From CAIQPS01 sp963721365 (GTDB taxonomy: Bacteria > Actinomycetota > Thermoleophilia > RBG-16-64-13), in NCBI GenBank assembly GCA_963721365.1, contig CAVRJE010000023.1:62001-126000 (forward strand): a DNA stretch of 64,000 bases, read 5' to 3'. The position numbers and the translations under genes are program-made. This document shows positions 8,593-17,721 of the stretch, piece after piece. Below the pieces are notes generated by a model that saw only the letters and a list, made by a program, of their open reading frames with translations, did no database searches and was not told where the DNA came from. Position 1 is the stretch's first letter; the number at the start of each line of letters is the position of its first letter.

Positions 8593-9750
8593 ATGAGACT
8601 GAACCCGGTCCTGGAGAAGTTGACACCTTATCGCGCCGGTCCCCCGCTGGAAGACATCCGTCGGCGGTATCACCTCGAGCGCGTATCCAGGCTATCGGCC
8701 AACGAGAGTCCCTGGGGTCCGTTTCCCGAGGTCGTCGAGGCCATCAAGGGAGCCCTCGACGGTCTCAACCGCTATCCCGACGGAGCATGCAACGAACTGC
8801 GGGGCCTGCTCGCCGAGCGGCTCAACGTCACCGAAGACCGGCTGACGTTCGGGAACGGTTCGTGTGAGCTCCTCATGCTGTTGGGGGAGGTCTTTCTCGG
8901 CCCCGGCCGGCATGTCGTGCTGCCCCATCCGTCGTTCGTCATGTACCGGGCGATCGCTCTCGCGAGAGGTGCCTCCTTCAGCGCGGTCGATCTCCCCGAT
9001 CTGGACTACGACCTCGAAGCCATGTTGGCGGCGGTACAGGACGATACAACCCTTCTCATCTTATGCAACCCCAACAACCCGACCGGTAGCCACCTCCGGG
9101 GACCTGAGCTCGAGGCGTTACTCCGCCGCGTCCCGGCTCACGTGGCCGTGGTTCTCGACGAGGCCTACGGGGAGTTCGTCACCCCGGCCAAGCAGGTGGA
9201 CTCCGTCGCCTGGCTCGACGAATTCCCGAACCTGGTCATCCTGCGGACGTTCTCGAAGATCTTCGGCCTCGCCGGCCTTCGGGTGGGGTACGGCATCGCC
9301 GATCCGGAAGTGGTCCAGGCACTCGACAAGGTCAGGCAGCCTTTCAACGTGGATTCCCTGGCTCAGGTCGCCGCCGCCACGTCGCTCCGTCTTCCGGGGC
9401 GCATGGAGGAGCGCAGGCTGATGGTGGCCGCCGAAAGGGAGCGCATCGAGAAGCGGCTGGATGAGCTGCATGTGGCCTGGCACCCAAGCGAGGCGAACTT
9501 CATCCTGTTCGACGTCACCCGGCTGGGCATCACCGGTACCGAGGTGGCCCAGGCCCTGCTGGAGAGGGGCGTGCTCACCCGCTCGGGCTATGCGATGGAA
9601 TGCCCCGGTTGGATTCGGGTTACCATAGGTGAAGCGGGGGAGAACGACATGTTCCTCGAGGCGCTGGCCGAGCTGCGCGGCTCGCATGCGGCGGCGCCAC
9701 CTCATGCTGTAGACGATTTGAGCGCTGAGGCGCTGAGCCCGGAGAGTTGA
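8593..9750 (+). CDS. hisC: Histidinol-phosphate aminotransferase HisC
   Basis: PLP-dependent class I/II aminotransferase, about 385 residues, unbroken. Visible motifs: LSANESPWGP at the N terminus, CNPNNPTGSHL, VVLDEAYGEF (Asp contacting PLP N1) and RTFSKIFGLAGLRVGYG with the Schiff-base lysine, plus WIRVTIGE near the end. I chose ATG 8593 over the adjacent TTG 8590 because GGAG at 8584-8587 is then five bases upstream. In this setting, directly ahead of aroF, tyrA and aroA, it may also act on imidazole acetol phosphate analogues such as phenylpyruvate or 4-hydroxyphenylpyruvate, a known overlap in HisC enzymes. That second role is inference. Confidence 0.9.
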   Translation: MRLNPVLEKLTPYRAGPPLEDIRRRYHLERVSRLSANESPWGPFPEVVEAIKGALDGLNRYPDGACNELRGLLAERLNVTEDRLTFGNGSCELLMLLGEVFLGPGRHVVLPHPSFVMYRAIALARGASFSAVDLPDLDYDLEAMLAAVQDDTTLLILCNPNNPTGSHLRGPELEALLRRVPAHVAVVLDEAYGEFVTPAKQVDSVAWLDEFPNLVILRTFSKIFGLAGLRVGYGIADPEVVQALDKVRQPFNVDSLAQVAAATSLRLPGRMEERRLMVAAERERIEKRLDELHVAWHPSEANFILFDVTRLGITGTEVAQALLERGVLTRSGYAMECPGWIRVTIGEAGENDMFLEALAELRGSHAAAPPHAVDDLSAEALSPES

Positions 9751-9751
9751 G

Positions 9752-10790
9752 ATGGAAGGCGGGAGCACTGAGATGATGATCGTGATGCAGGAGGGATCGA
9801 CGCTCGAGGAGGTCGATCGCATCCTGGAGCGCCTGGAGAGCGCGGGGGCAAGCGGGCATGTGTCCACCAGCGACGTCGTGACCGTCATCGCGGTTACGGG
9901 GGAGCGGGACGTCATCGCCGGCCTGCCGCTGGAGGCCTACCCCGGGGTGGACAAGGTGCTGCCCATACTTCGCCCCTACAAGCTGGTGAGCCGGGAGTTC
10001 CGCCGCTCCGACACGGTCATCACCGTGGGAGGCACGAGCCTGGGCGGCGGGCACGTGGCCCTCATCGCCGGGCCCTGCTCGGTGGAGACGCGCGAACAGC
10101 TGCTGGAGGCGGCCCGCGCCGCCAAGGCCGGGGGCGCGACCATGCTGCGGGGCGGGGCCTACAAGCCGCGGAGCTCACCCTACGCGTTTCAAGGACTGGG
10201 CATAGAGGGCCTGGAGATACTTGCCGAAGCCCGCGAGGCGAGCGGCCTGCCCGTGGTGACCGAGCTCATGGATCCGCGTCACCTCGAGGACGTGGTCGCC
10301 GTACTCGGACGTCATCCAGATCGGCGCCCGCAACATGCAGAACTTCCAACTGCTTTCGGCCGTCGGCGAAGTCGACCGGCCGGTGCTGCTCAAGCGCGGG
10401 CTCGCTGCCACCATCGAGGAGCTCCTGATGGCGGCGGAGTACATCGTCAAGGAGGGCAACGAGAACGTCATCCTTTGCGAGCGCGGCATCCGCACGTTCG
10501 AGACGGCCACCCGCAACACGCTCGACATCTCGGCCGTGCCCATCCTCAAGCAGCGCAGTCATCTGCCCGTCGTGGTCGACCCCAGCCACGCCGCGGGGAA
10601 AGTGGAGCTGGTCGAGCCGCTGTCGTTGGCCGCCATCGCGGCCGGAGCCGACGGCATCATGATCGAGATGCACCCGACACCCGAGACGGCGCTCTCCGAT
10701 GGCGCCCAGTCGCTCGACCCGGCCCAGTTCGAGCGCGTGGCGGCGCGCATCCGGGAGATCGTCGGCTGGGCCGGCAAGACCCTGGGGTAG
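9752..10790 (+). CDS. aroF: 3-deoxy-7-phosphoheptulonate synthase, type I-beta (one frame break)
   Basis: First step of the shikimate pathway: PEP plus erythrose 4-phosphate to DAHP. Residues 1-75 form the small ferredoxin-like regulatory domain found in Thermotoga-type enzymes (MIVMQEGSTLEEVDRILERL), which mediates feedback by aromatic amino acids. The catalytic barrel begins at VALIAGPCSVET and includes MLRGGAYKPRSSPYAFQGLG. A single shift near 10305 moves to SDVIQIGARNMQNF, then PVLLKRG, VILCERGIRTFE, VVDPSHAAGK and MIEMHPTPETALSDG, ending at TAG 10790. The length is about 345 residues. Start ATG 9752 lies one base after the hisC stop, so the two are tightly coupled. Confidence 0.9.
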
Positions 10791-10795
10791 ATCCC

Positions 10796-11936
10796 GTGCC
10801 CGATCCTCGACCGCATAGCGGCATCCATCGCCTGGCGGTCGTCGGCGTGGGGATGATGGGTGGAAGCCTGGCTCTGGCCGCACAGGAACGAGCCCAGGTG
10901 GACGCCGTCGTGGGCTACGACGCCGATCCCGAAGCTCTCGACTCTCGCCCTGAGCAAGGGCGTCATCACCGAGACGGCGCTGTCGGCCGCGGAGGCTGCT
11001 GCCTACGCCGATCTGGTGGTCATCTCGACGCCCGTGCGGAGCATCCCGGCGCTGGTCGAGGAGTGCGCCACGGCGCAGCCGGCTCCCCGGCTCATCACCG
11101 ACATGGGCAGCACCAAGTCGTGCGATCATGAGCAGTCTTTCGCCGCTGGCCCGATCGCTCTTCATCGGGGGCCACCCGATGTGCGGGTCGTCCGACACCG
11201 GGGTGCGATACGCCCGGGCGGATCTCTTCGAGAACGCCACGTATTTCCTCTGCACCACGGGGGCGGCCTTCCCGAAGCTGTACGAGATGCTGCAGGAGTT
11301 CATCCTGGAACTTGGAGCCCGGCCCACTCATATCGACGCCGTGGCTCACGACCGCATCATGGCGGTGGTCAGCCATCTGCCGCACGTTCTCGCGAACGTC
11401 CTCATGGACCACACCGGCGCCTTCCAGGTGCGCGGCAAGAGGGCTCTGCACTGTGTGGGTCCCAGCTTCAAGGACCTCACCCGGGTGGCCGGCGCCAACC
11501 CGGCCATGTGGAGCGACATCTTCCTCGAGAACCGCTCGGCCTTGGCCCAGACGCTGCGCTCCATTTCAGCGGAGCTTGCACGAGTTCTCGCTCCTTCTCG
11601 AGCAGGGCGACGAGAGCGCCATCCTCGATTCCATCGCCTCGGCGGCCGCATATCGCGAGGAGCTTCTGGAGTACGAGGACATCACTCCCGCGACCCTCTA
11701 CAAGGTGACGGTGCGGGTACCCGACCAGCCGGGGGTGGTGTCGAAGGTCATGACCGCGTTGGGGCAGGCGGAGATCAACATCGAGGACCTCACCCTTCAC
11801 CACTTCAGCCGCAGCGTCGGTGGCGATCTCGTGCTCTTCATCGATGGGAGAGGCCGTCGCGGAGACCGCGGCCACGCTCGTCCAGGGTCTTGGCTACGCC
11901 GTGTCGGTGTCGTTCACGGGTGACACCGGTGACTGA
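10796..11936 (+). CDS. tyrA: Prephenate dehydrogenase with C-terminal ACT domain (multiple frame breaks)
   Basis: Oxidative decarboxylation of prephenate to 4-hydroxyphenylpyruvate. It starts at GTG 10796 with the Rossmann motif AVVGVGMMGGSLA, then shifts near 10945 (ALSKGVITET), near 11125 (LFIGGHPMCGS) and near 11570 (LLLEQGDESAILD). MGSTKS and GGHPMCG are the TyrA hallmarks. The C-terminal ACT domain (LYKVTVRVPDQPGVVSKVMTAL) gives tyrosine feedback. A last shift near 11850 is needed to reach the TGA at 11934-11936, for about 380 residues. All pieces are in order, so I call one gene. Start overlaps are tight with aroF (5 bp gap) and aroA. Confidence 0.85.
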
Positions 11937-13277
11937 CGACCAGAACCGGCCCGTTTCGCCCGACAGGCGGCGCTTCCCGCCCGCGGCGCCAGGGGCTGCG
12001 CGGGGTTCTCCGCGTCCCGGGTGACAAGTCGGTGTCACATCGCGCTGCCCTGCTGGGCGCCGTGAACGATGGGCCCGTGAGAGTGACCGGCTTCCTCCGC
12101 TCGGCAGACACGCTGGCGACGCTAGCAGCGGTGCGGGCGCTTGGGGTGCCGGTCGAGGAGGCCGGGTGCCGCGCTGGTCGTCCACGGCTCGGGCTGGGAG
12201 GGCCTCAGGGAGCCTGCCGACGTCATCGACGTGCGCAACGCCGGCACGCTGCATCCGCCTGCTGCCCGGGCTTGGTCGCGTCACTGCCGTTCCTCTGCGT
12301 GCTCACCGGCGACGCCAGCATCCGCCGGCGCCCGATGGCCCGGGTGCTCGGACCCCTGCGGGACATGGGGGCCACGGTGGCGGGCCGGGAGCGTGACTCA
12401 CTTCCCCCGGTCGCCATCCGCGGCGGTGCGCTGCGGGGCATGCGGCACGAACTGGCGGTGGCTTCGGCCCAGGTGAAGTCCTGCATCCTGCTGGCCGGGT
12501 TGCGCGCGGAGGGGGAGACCCAGGTGGCAGAACCCGCCGCCTCGCGCGACCACACCGAACGCATGATCCGCTATGCCGGGGGCCGCGTGGAGCGGGAGGG
12601 ACCCTCCGACGGCCCCGGGACGGTGCGCGTCTGGCCGGTCGAGAGGCTCAAGATGGACTCGCTGGCCGTGCCCGGCGACTTCAGCTCCGCGGCCTTCTTC
12701 ATCGTCGCCGCGCTGCTGATACGACGACTCTCTCGTGACGATCGAGAACGCCGGCCTGAACCCCACTCGCACGGGACTCGCTGACCGTTCTTGAGCCGGA
12801 TGGGGGCCGCCATCGACGTCGAGACGCACCGAGGTCTCGGGCCCCGAGCCGGTGGGCCGGATCACCGCCCGCACCTCTCGTCTCGTGGCGACAGACGTCA
12901 GGGCGGATGAGGTAGCCAACGTCATCGACGAACTGCCCCTGTTCCTGCTGGCGGCGGCCAAGGCCGAGGGCGTCTCCCGGCTGCGCGGAGCGGCGGAACT
13001 GCGGGCCAAGGAAAGCGACCGGCTGCAGGCCATGGCCGCGCTGCTCCGGGCTCTGGGGGTCGAGGTGGTGGAGCATCCCGACGGCATGGACGTCATCGGC
13101 GATCCGAACGGCTGGGGGGGAGGGACCATAGCGACCGAGGGGGATCACCGGGTGGCCATGGCCGGAGCCATCGCGGGAGCGGCCTCGAGAGACGGGACGA
13201 CCATCGACGACGCCGGTTGCATCGCCGTCTCCTATCCGGAGTTCGTACGTGACCTCGAGGCGCTGGAGGGACGATGA
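11929..13277 (+). CDS. aroA: 5-enolpyruvylshikimate-3-phosphate synthase AroA (multiple frame breaks)
   Basis: Transfers enolpyruvyl from PEP to shikimate 3-phosphate. The proposed start GTG 11929 overlaps the tyrA stop. Family segments appear in order across frames: LRVPGDKSVSHRAALLGA, SADTLATLAAVRALG, DVRNAGTL, PFLCVLTGDASIRRRPM, ASAQVKSCILLAGL, PGDFSSAAFF, TIENAGLNPTRTG, LRAKESDRLQAMA and TEGDHRVAMAGAIAG. Frame changes are needed near 11990, 12160, 12250, 12720 and 12790. The N-terminal 20 residues are uncertain because the GTG frame must shift before the first motif. The last codons overlap cmk by ATGA. This is the most heavily broken gene of the aromatic run. Confidence 0.85.
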
Positions 13278-13985
13278 TCGTCGCCATCGACGGGCCCGCG
13301 GGATCCGGCAAGAGCACCGTCGCCCGGGAAGTGGCAAAGCGCCTCGGCATGCACTATCTCGACACCGGGGCGATGTACCGCACCGTCACTTTGCTCGCGC
13401 TCGATGCCGGGCTTGTTCCCGATCGCATCCCGGAAGCGGCCGGTCTCGCCGCCAAGGCCGACCTGCGCTTCGTCCACAGGCAGGACGATCTCACCCGAGC
13501 CTTCATCGGGGACCGCGAGGTCACCGATGACATCCGTGGTCGGGTGGTGTCGCAGAACGTCTCCGCGGTCTCGGCCGATGCCGCCGTCCGCGCCCTGCTG
13601 ACGGCCAGGCAACGGCAGGAGGCGGCTCGGGGCGACGTGGTCCTCGAAGGTCGGGACACCGGGACGGTGGTCTTTCCCGACGCCGACGTGAAAGTGTTTC
13701 TGGTCGCCTCCATCGAGGAACGGGCGCGGCGGCGCCGGGAGCAACTCCTGGCCCAGGGTATCGACCAGTCTGCTTGACGAGTTGGTCGCCGACATCGCGG
13801 CTCGCGACGCCTACGACTCCGGCCGGGCGCTGGCGCCGTTGCGCAAGGCCGACGACGCAGTGGAGATAGACACCACGGGGATGACCATCGCCGAGGTCAT
13901 CGAGACGGTGTCGGCTCTCGTGGCGGCTGCTAAGCGAGGGCCTGCGCAGCCTGCGGTGGCCGCGGAGCAGTGGCCCATATGCCGC
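13274..13985 (+). CDS. cmk: Cytidylate kinase Cmk (one frame break)
   Basis: Phosphorylates CMP and dCMP. P-loop GPAGSGKST at residues 7-15, then YLDTGAMYRTVT, VVLEGRDTGTVVFPDADVKVFL and, after a frame change near 13770, ARDAYDSGRALAPLRKADDAVEIDTTGMTIAEVI, the complete NMP-kinase fold. The kinase fold ends near 13945, but the corrected frame has no stop before the acyltransferase that follows, so the boundary given is the next gene's ATG. Either the stop is hidden by another base error or the two are fused. The cmk-plsC-ispH-der order is conserved in many Gram-positive lineages. Confidence 0.87.
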
Positions 13986-14623
13986 ATGGTGAAGAGCCCC
14001 CTCGATACCGGCCTCTACCGGTTCGCCTATTCGTTCCTTACGCCCCTCTGGCGGTTCGCCTTTCGAATGAAAGTGAGGGGCTCGGAGAACATCCCTCTGA
14101 CGGGGCCCGTGCTTCTGGCTTCCAATCACCGGTCGAACCTCGACCCCTTCTTCGTCGGCGTCTCCTTCCCGCGACAGGTCCATTTCATGGCCAAGGCCGA
14201 ACTCTGGAAGGTCAAGGTCGCTCGGCGGCGTCATCGACAAGCTGGGCTCCTTTCCGGTGAAGCGGGGCGAAGCGGACCGGACCGCTGTCAAGCGAGCGCT
14301 GGAGATGCTTGCAGCCGGGGCAGTCGTGGGGATGTTCCCGGAAGGTCGTCGCCAGCGGGGCGGGTCACTGGGTGAGATACATGCGGGCGTGTCGCTTCTC
14401 TCACTCCGGGAAGGTGTGGTGACGGTGCCGATGGTCCTCGATGGGACCGACCGGGCGGTGCGAAAAGGTCTGCCGCGGTTTCCGCGGGTCACGGTCACGT
14501 TCGGCCCCCCGTTGGAGCTCCCGTCCGAGCGATCTTCCGCGCTCGGAACGCGCCCGAGTCGTGACGGAGCGGCTCGTAGAGGCCTTCCAGAAGCTGCTCG
14601 ACTCGTCCGCGGAGGCCCGGTGA
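13986..14623 (+). CDS. plsC: 1-acyl-sn-glycerol-3-phosphate acyltransferase PlsC (two frame breaks)
   Basis: Membrane-associated acyltransferase making phosphatidic acid. ATG 13986 begins MVKSPLDTGLYRFAYSFL. The catalytic HX4D motif is NHRSNLD, followed by the PFFVG strand. After a shift near 14220 come GGVIDKLGSFPVKRGEAD and the second acyltransferase block MFPEGRRQRGG. Another shift near 14530 leads to RVVTERLVEAFQKLL and TGA 14621-14623. The product is about 210 residues, normal for the family. It pairs functionally with plsY 2.2 kb downstream (acyl-phosphate:G3P acyltransferase), so both acylation steps of phospholipid synthesis are encoded here. Confidence 0.85.
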
Positions 14624-15469
14624 GCACCCTCGAGGTGAAGATCTCCGAGAGCGCCGGCTTCTGCTGGGGGGTGGAGCGTGCCCTTGAGTTGGCCCTCAAG
14701 GCTGCCGATGAGGCACCGGGTCCCGTGCGGTCCCTCGGCCCGTTGATCCATAATCCCGGGGTCATCGCCGACCTCGAAGAGCGCGGAGTCAACGTGATCT
14801 CCGACCCGGAGGAGGCCGCCCAGGGCACTGTCATCCTGCGGTCGCACGGAGTTCCACGCGAGGTCAAAGAGCAACTCGCCGCCACCGACACGGTCGTGGT
14901 GGACGCGACCTGCCGTTTCGTCAAGTCCGCTCAGGAGAAAGCAGCGAAGCTGCGCCGTCAGGGCTACTTTGTCATCATCCTGGGGGAGACCGATCACCCG
15001 GAAGTGCTTGCGCTTCGGTCGTACGCGGGCGAGGAGTCGCTGGTGGTCGAATCGCCGGCCGATCTGCCTGAGGACCTTCCGAGCCAGCAGGGTCGGCGTG
15101 GTCGTGCAGACCACCCAGTCGCAGGAGCACCTCGCGGAACTGGTGGAGTACCTGGCGCCGCGGACCCGCGAGCTCCTCGTGCACAACACCATCTGCAGCG
15201 CGACCGAGCAGCGGCAGACCGCGGCCATGGCCATGGCCGACCGGGTGGATGCGGTGGTCGTCGTGGGGGGGAGGAACTCGGGTAACACCAGGCGGCTTGC
15301 GGAACTCTGCGCCGTGCGGCAGCCCAAGACGTATCACGTGGAGGCGGCGGACGAGCTCGATCCAGCCTGGTTCCGAGGACTCAAGGTAGTGGGCATCACG
15401 GCGGGCGCCTCGACGCCCCCCGAGCAGATCAAGGCTGTCGCCGACAGATTGGCAGGGTTCGAAGCATGA
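14620..15469 (+). CDS. ispH: 4-hydroxy-3-methylbut-2-enyl diphosphate reductase IspH (one frame break)
   Basis: Last step of the MEP isoprenoid pathway; a 4Fe-4S enzyme yielding IPP and DMAPP. Start GTG 14620 overlaps the plsC stop. The three cluster cysteines are visible: SAGFCWGVERAL (about residue 15), VVDATCRFV (about 97) and HNTICSATEQRQ (about 190, after the frame change near 15085). LGPLIHNPGVIADLEERG and ILRSHGVPREV supply substrate-binding His residues, and GRNSGNTRRL and GITAGASTP complete the family signature. Length is about 283 residues. The stop overlaps der by ATGA. Confidence 0.9.
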
Positions 15470-16785
15470 GCGTGACGAAGCCCCGAGTGGCGATCATCGG
15501 CTTTCCGAATGTGGGCAAGTCGACCCTCTTCAACCGCATCACGGGCAGCAGGGACGCGGTGGTCGCGCCCGAGTCCGGTGTGACGCGGGACCGCAAGGAA
15601 GGCGAGGCGGAGTGGAGCGGCCGCGAGTTCGTTGTCGTCGATACCGGCGGCATCGATCTACAGAGCGACGAGCCGCTCGGGGAGGAGGTGCGGCGGCAGG
15701 CGCAATTGGCCCTCCAGGAAGCGGCAGTGGCCATATTCCTGGTGGACGGCAAAGCCGGGATATCCCCGCAGGACTACGAGATAGCCGCGCTGTTGCGTCG
15801 AAGCCCCGTGCCGGTGCTCCTGGCCGTCAACAAGTACGACTCCAAGGCCGCCCAGGAGAATGTCAACGAGTACTGGCAGCTGGGGATAGGCGAGCCCATC
15901 GGGGTCTCGGCGGAGCACGGTCTGGGCATCGGGGATCTGCTTGACGAAGTGGTGAAGAACCTTCCCGAACACGAAGCATCGCCTCAGTCGCTCGAGCCGA
16001 TTCGAGTCGCTATCGTCGGCCGGCCCAACGTGGGCAAGAGCTCGCTGCTCAACGCTATGCTCGGGGATCAACGGACGATAGTGTCTCCTCGTCCGGGGAC
16101 GACGAGAGACGCCATCGACACCGACCTGGAGTTCGACGGAACGCCGTTCACGCTGATCGACACGGCCGGGCTGCGGCGCCCGGGCAAGCGGACGACCACC
16201 GACGTGGAGTACTACAGCTCCCTCCGCGCTCTGCAGGCCCTCGAGCGGAGCCACGTAGCGCTCATCGTCATCGACGCCAACGAGGGGCTCGTCGACCTCG
16301 ACCTGCAGATCGGCTACGAGGCCCAGCGGGCCAAGTGCGCCACCGCGGTCCTGTTCAATAAATGGGACATCAACGAGATCGATCTGGACATGACGGTCGC
16401 TCGACTCAAAGCCAAGGTCCAGATGAAGCCTCGATGGCTGACGGTCTCGGCCCTGAGGGGCCGCGGCGTCGATCATATCCTGCCTCTGGCCCGCGAGCTG
16501 TACCAGCAGTACAGTGGGCGGATACCGACATCCGACCTCAACCGCTGGCTCGAGACATTTCGGGCTCAGAGACCGCCCGCCGGAAGGGGGACGAAGATCC
16601 TGAAGGCTTTCTACATCGTGCAATACGAGACCTCGCCGCCCCGCTTCAAAGTCATGGTGAACGCGCGCAGCCTGGTCACCAGATCGTTTGCGTACTTCCT
16701 CGAGAACCAACTGCGCGAGGAATACGCTCTCTGGGGCATACCTCTCGTCATCGACTTCGAAGGCAAAGAGGAAAGGTATTCGTGA
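15466..16785 (+). CDS. der: Ribosome biogenesis GTPase Der (EngA)
   Basis: Tandem-GTPase assembly factor for the 50S subunit, 439 residues, unbroken. The first G domain has GFPNVGKSTLFNRI, DTGGI and NKYD; the second has GRPNVGKSSLLNAML, DTAGLRRPGK and NKWD; the C-terminal KH-like domain follows from about residue 350 (FKVMVNARSLV). The start ATG overlaps the ispH stop and the stop overlaps the plsY GTG, so it lies in the middle of a translationally coupled chain. Confidence 0.95.
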   Translation: MSVTKPRVAIIGFPNVGKSTLFNRITGSRDAVVAPESGVTRDRKEGEAEWSGREFVVVDTGGIDLQSDEPLGEEVRRQAQLALQEAAVAIFLVDGKAGISPQDYEIAALLRRSPVPVLLAVNKYDSKAAQENVNEYWQLGIGEPIGVSAEHGLGIGDLLDEVVKNLPEHEASPQSLEPIRVAIVGRPNVGKSSLLNAMLGDQRTIVSPRPGTTRDAIDTDLEFDGTPFTLIDTAGLRRPGKRTTTDVEYYSSLRALQALERSHVALIVIDANEGLVDLDLQIGYEAQRAKCATAVLFNKWDINEIDLDMTVARLKAKVQMKPRWLTVSALRGRGVDHILPLARELYQQYSGRIPTSDLNRWLETFRAQRPPAGRGTKILKAFYIVQYETSPPRFKVMVNARSLVTRSFAYFLENQLREEYALWGIPLVIDFEGKEERYS

Positions 16786-17471
16786 GCACGAGTTCGTGGC
16801 TGACCGCGGTAGGCCTGGTGGTCCTGGGGTACCTGGTCGGTTCCCTCTCTCCCAGCGTGTTCCTGGGCAAGCTCTTCAAGGGGGTGGACGTCCGCAAACA
16901 CGGCAGCGGGAACGCCGGCACCACGAACGCCTTTCGGGTACTCGGGGTCAAACTCGGCATCGCCGTCCTCGTGGCGGACGTGCTGAAAGGGGTGCTCCCC
17001 GTGCTCCTCGCAAAGTACCTCAGCACCCCGCTGGTGACCGTCCTCGTGGCGTTCGCGTGTGTCATTGGACACAACTACTCGATCTTCCTGCGAGGCAAGG
17101 GGGGCAAGGGGGTGGCCACCGGAGCAGGAGCTGCCCTTGCCATGATGCCTATCCCGATGGCGATCGTGGTAGTCCTGTTCGTGTTTCTACTGGTGACTAC
17201 CCGGATCGTCTCGCTCGCGTCGATCGCCTGCACCATCATGTTCCCGGTGATGGCGGCGGTCTTCCACCAGCCGCCTGCCTACATCGTGGGCGCCTGTGTC
17301 ATGGCGGCTGTCGTCTTGTGGGCGCATCGGGGCAATTTCCGCCGCCTGTGGCATCGTCAGGAGCCGCGGGTCTACTTTCCGTGGAACAAGCGGCCGGGCG
17401 ACGAACCCGGCCCCGAGGGGGACGCACTCCAGGAGGCTGCCTCTTCCGACTCAGAGGCGGCCGCCACGTAG
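16782..17471 (+). CDS. plsY: Glycerol-3-phosphate acyltransferase PlsY
   Basis: Membrane enzyme that transfers an acyl group from acyl-phosphate to glycerol 3-phosphate, the first step of phospholipid synthesis. Start GTG 16782 overlaps the der stop (GTGA). About 229 residues with five hydrophobic helices. The three PlsY motifs are present: VGSLSPSVFLGKLF, KHGSGNAGTTNAFRVLG and GHNYSIFLRGKGGKGVATGAG. A hydrophilic, acidic tail of about 35 residues (PGDEPGPEGDALQEAASSDSE) follows the usual end, which is slightly longer than average. It is the last gene of the long coupled run and is followed by a tRNA. Confidence 0.93.
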   Translation: MSTSSWLTAVGLVVLGYLVGSLSPSVFLGKLFKGVDVRKHGSGNAGTTNAFRVLGVKLGIAVLVADVLKGVLPVLLAKYLSTPLVTVLVAFACVIGHNYSIFLRGKGGKGVATGAGAALAMMPIPMAIVVVLFVFLLVTTRIVSLASIACTIMFPVMAAVFHQPPAYIVGACVMAAVVLWAHRGNFRRLWHRQEPRVYFPWNKRPGDEPGPEGDALQEAASSDSEAAAT

Positions 17472-17525
17472 TGTCGGGCCCGCCGGTGCGGTCCACCTCG
17501 CCGGTGGCCCGGAACCCGGGGGCGC

Positions 17526-17535
17526 GCTATACTGG
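17526..17535 (+). promoter_or_regulatory. Putative extended -10 (GCTATACTGG) of tRNA-Pro
   Basis: Ten bases identical to the element before hisC. TATACT lies at 17528-17533, twelve bases before the mature tRNA 5' end. No convincing -35 is present at 17-18 bases upstream. Confidence 0.45.
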
Positions 17536-17544
17536 TTCGCGCGC

Positions 17545-17618
17545 CGGGACGTGGCGTAGCTTGGTAGCGCATCCGGCTGGGGGCCGGAAGGTCGCCGGTT
17601 CAAATCCGGCCGTCCCGA
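17545..17618 (+). tRNA. tRNA-Pro (anticodon GGG)
   Basis: Cloverleaf folds by hand: acceptor CGGGACG (17545-17551) pairs with CGTCCCG (17611-17617), discriminator A at 17618. D arm contains AGCTTGGTAGCGC. The anticodon stem TCCGG/CCGGA encloses the loop CTGGGGG, giving anticodon GGG. The T arm is GCCGG-TTCAAAT-CCGGC. The 3' CCA is not encoded (the next bases are CTT), which fits the presence of a tRNA nucleotidyltransferase at 3025. Confidence 0.95.
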
Positions 17619-17721
17619 CTTCTTCCACCTTCGCGACCCTGACCATTCCGGCCTCCCGCGTTCCCTGTTACTCTTTGGTCAGTATCCCGTGCGGCGTCCC
17701 ATCCGCGACCAGGAGGCTCTC

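Noticed and set aside
9752..13277. Pseudogene cluster in the aromatic pathway
   Set aside because: Every conserved block of aroF, tyrA and aroA is present in order and without substitution damage; only frames are broken, as in essential synthetases elsewhere in the window.
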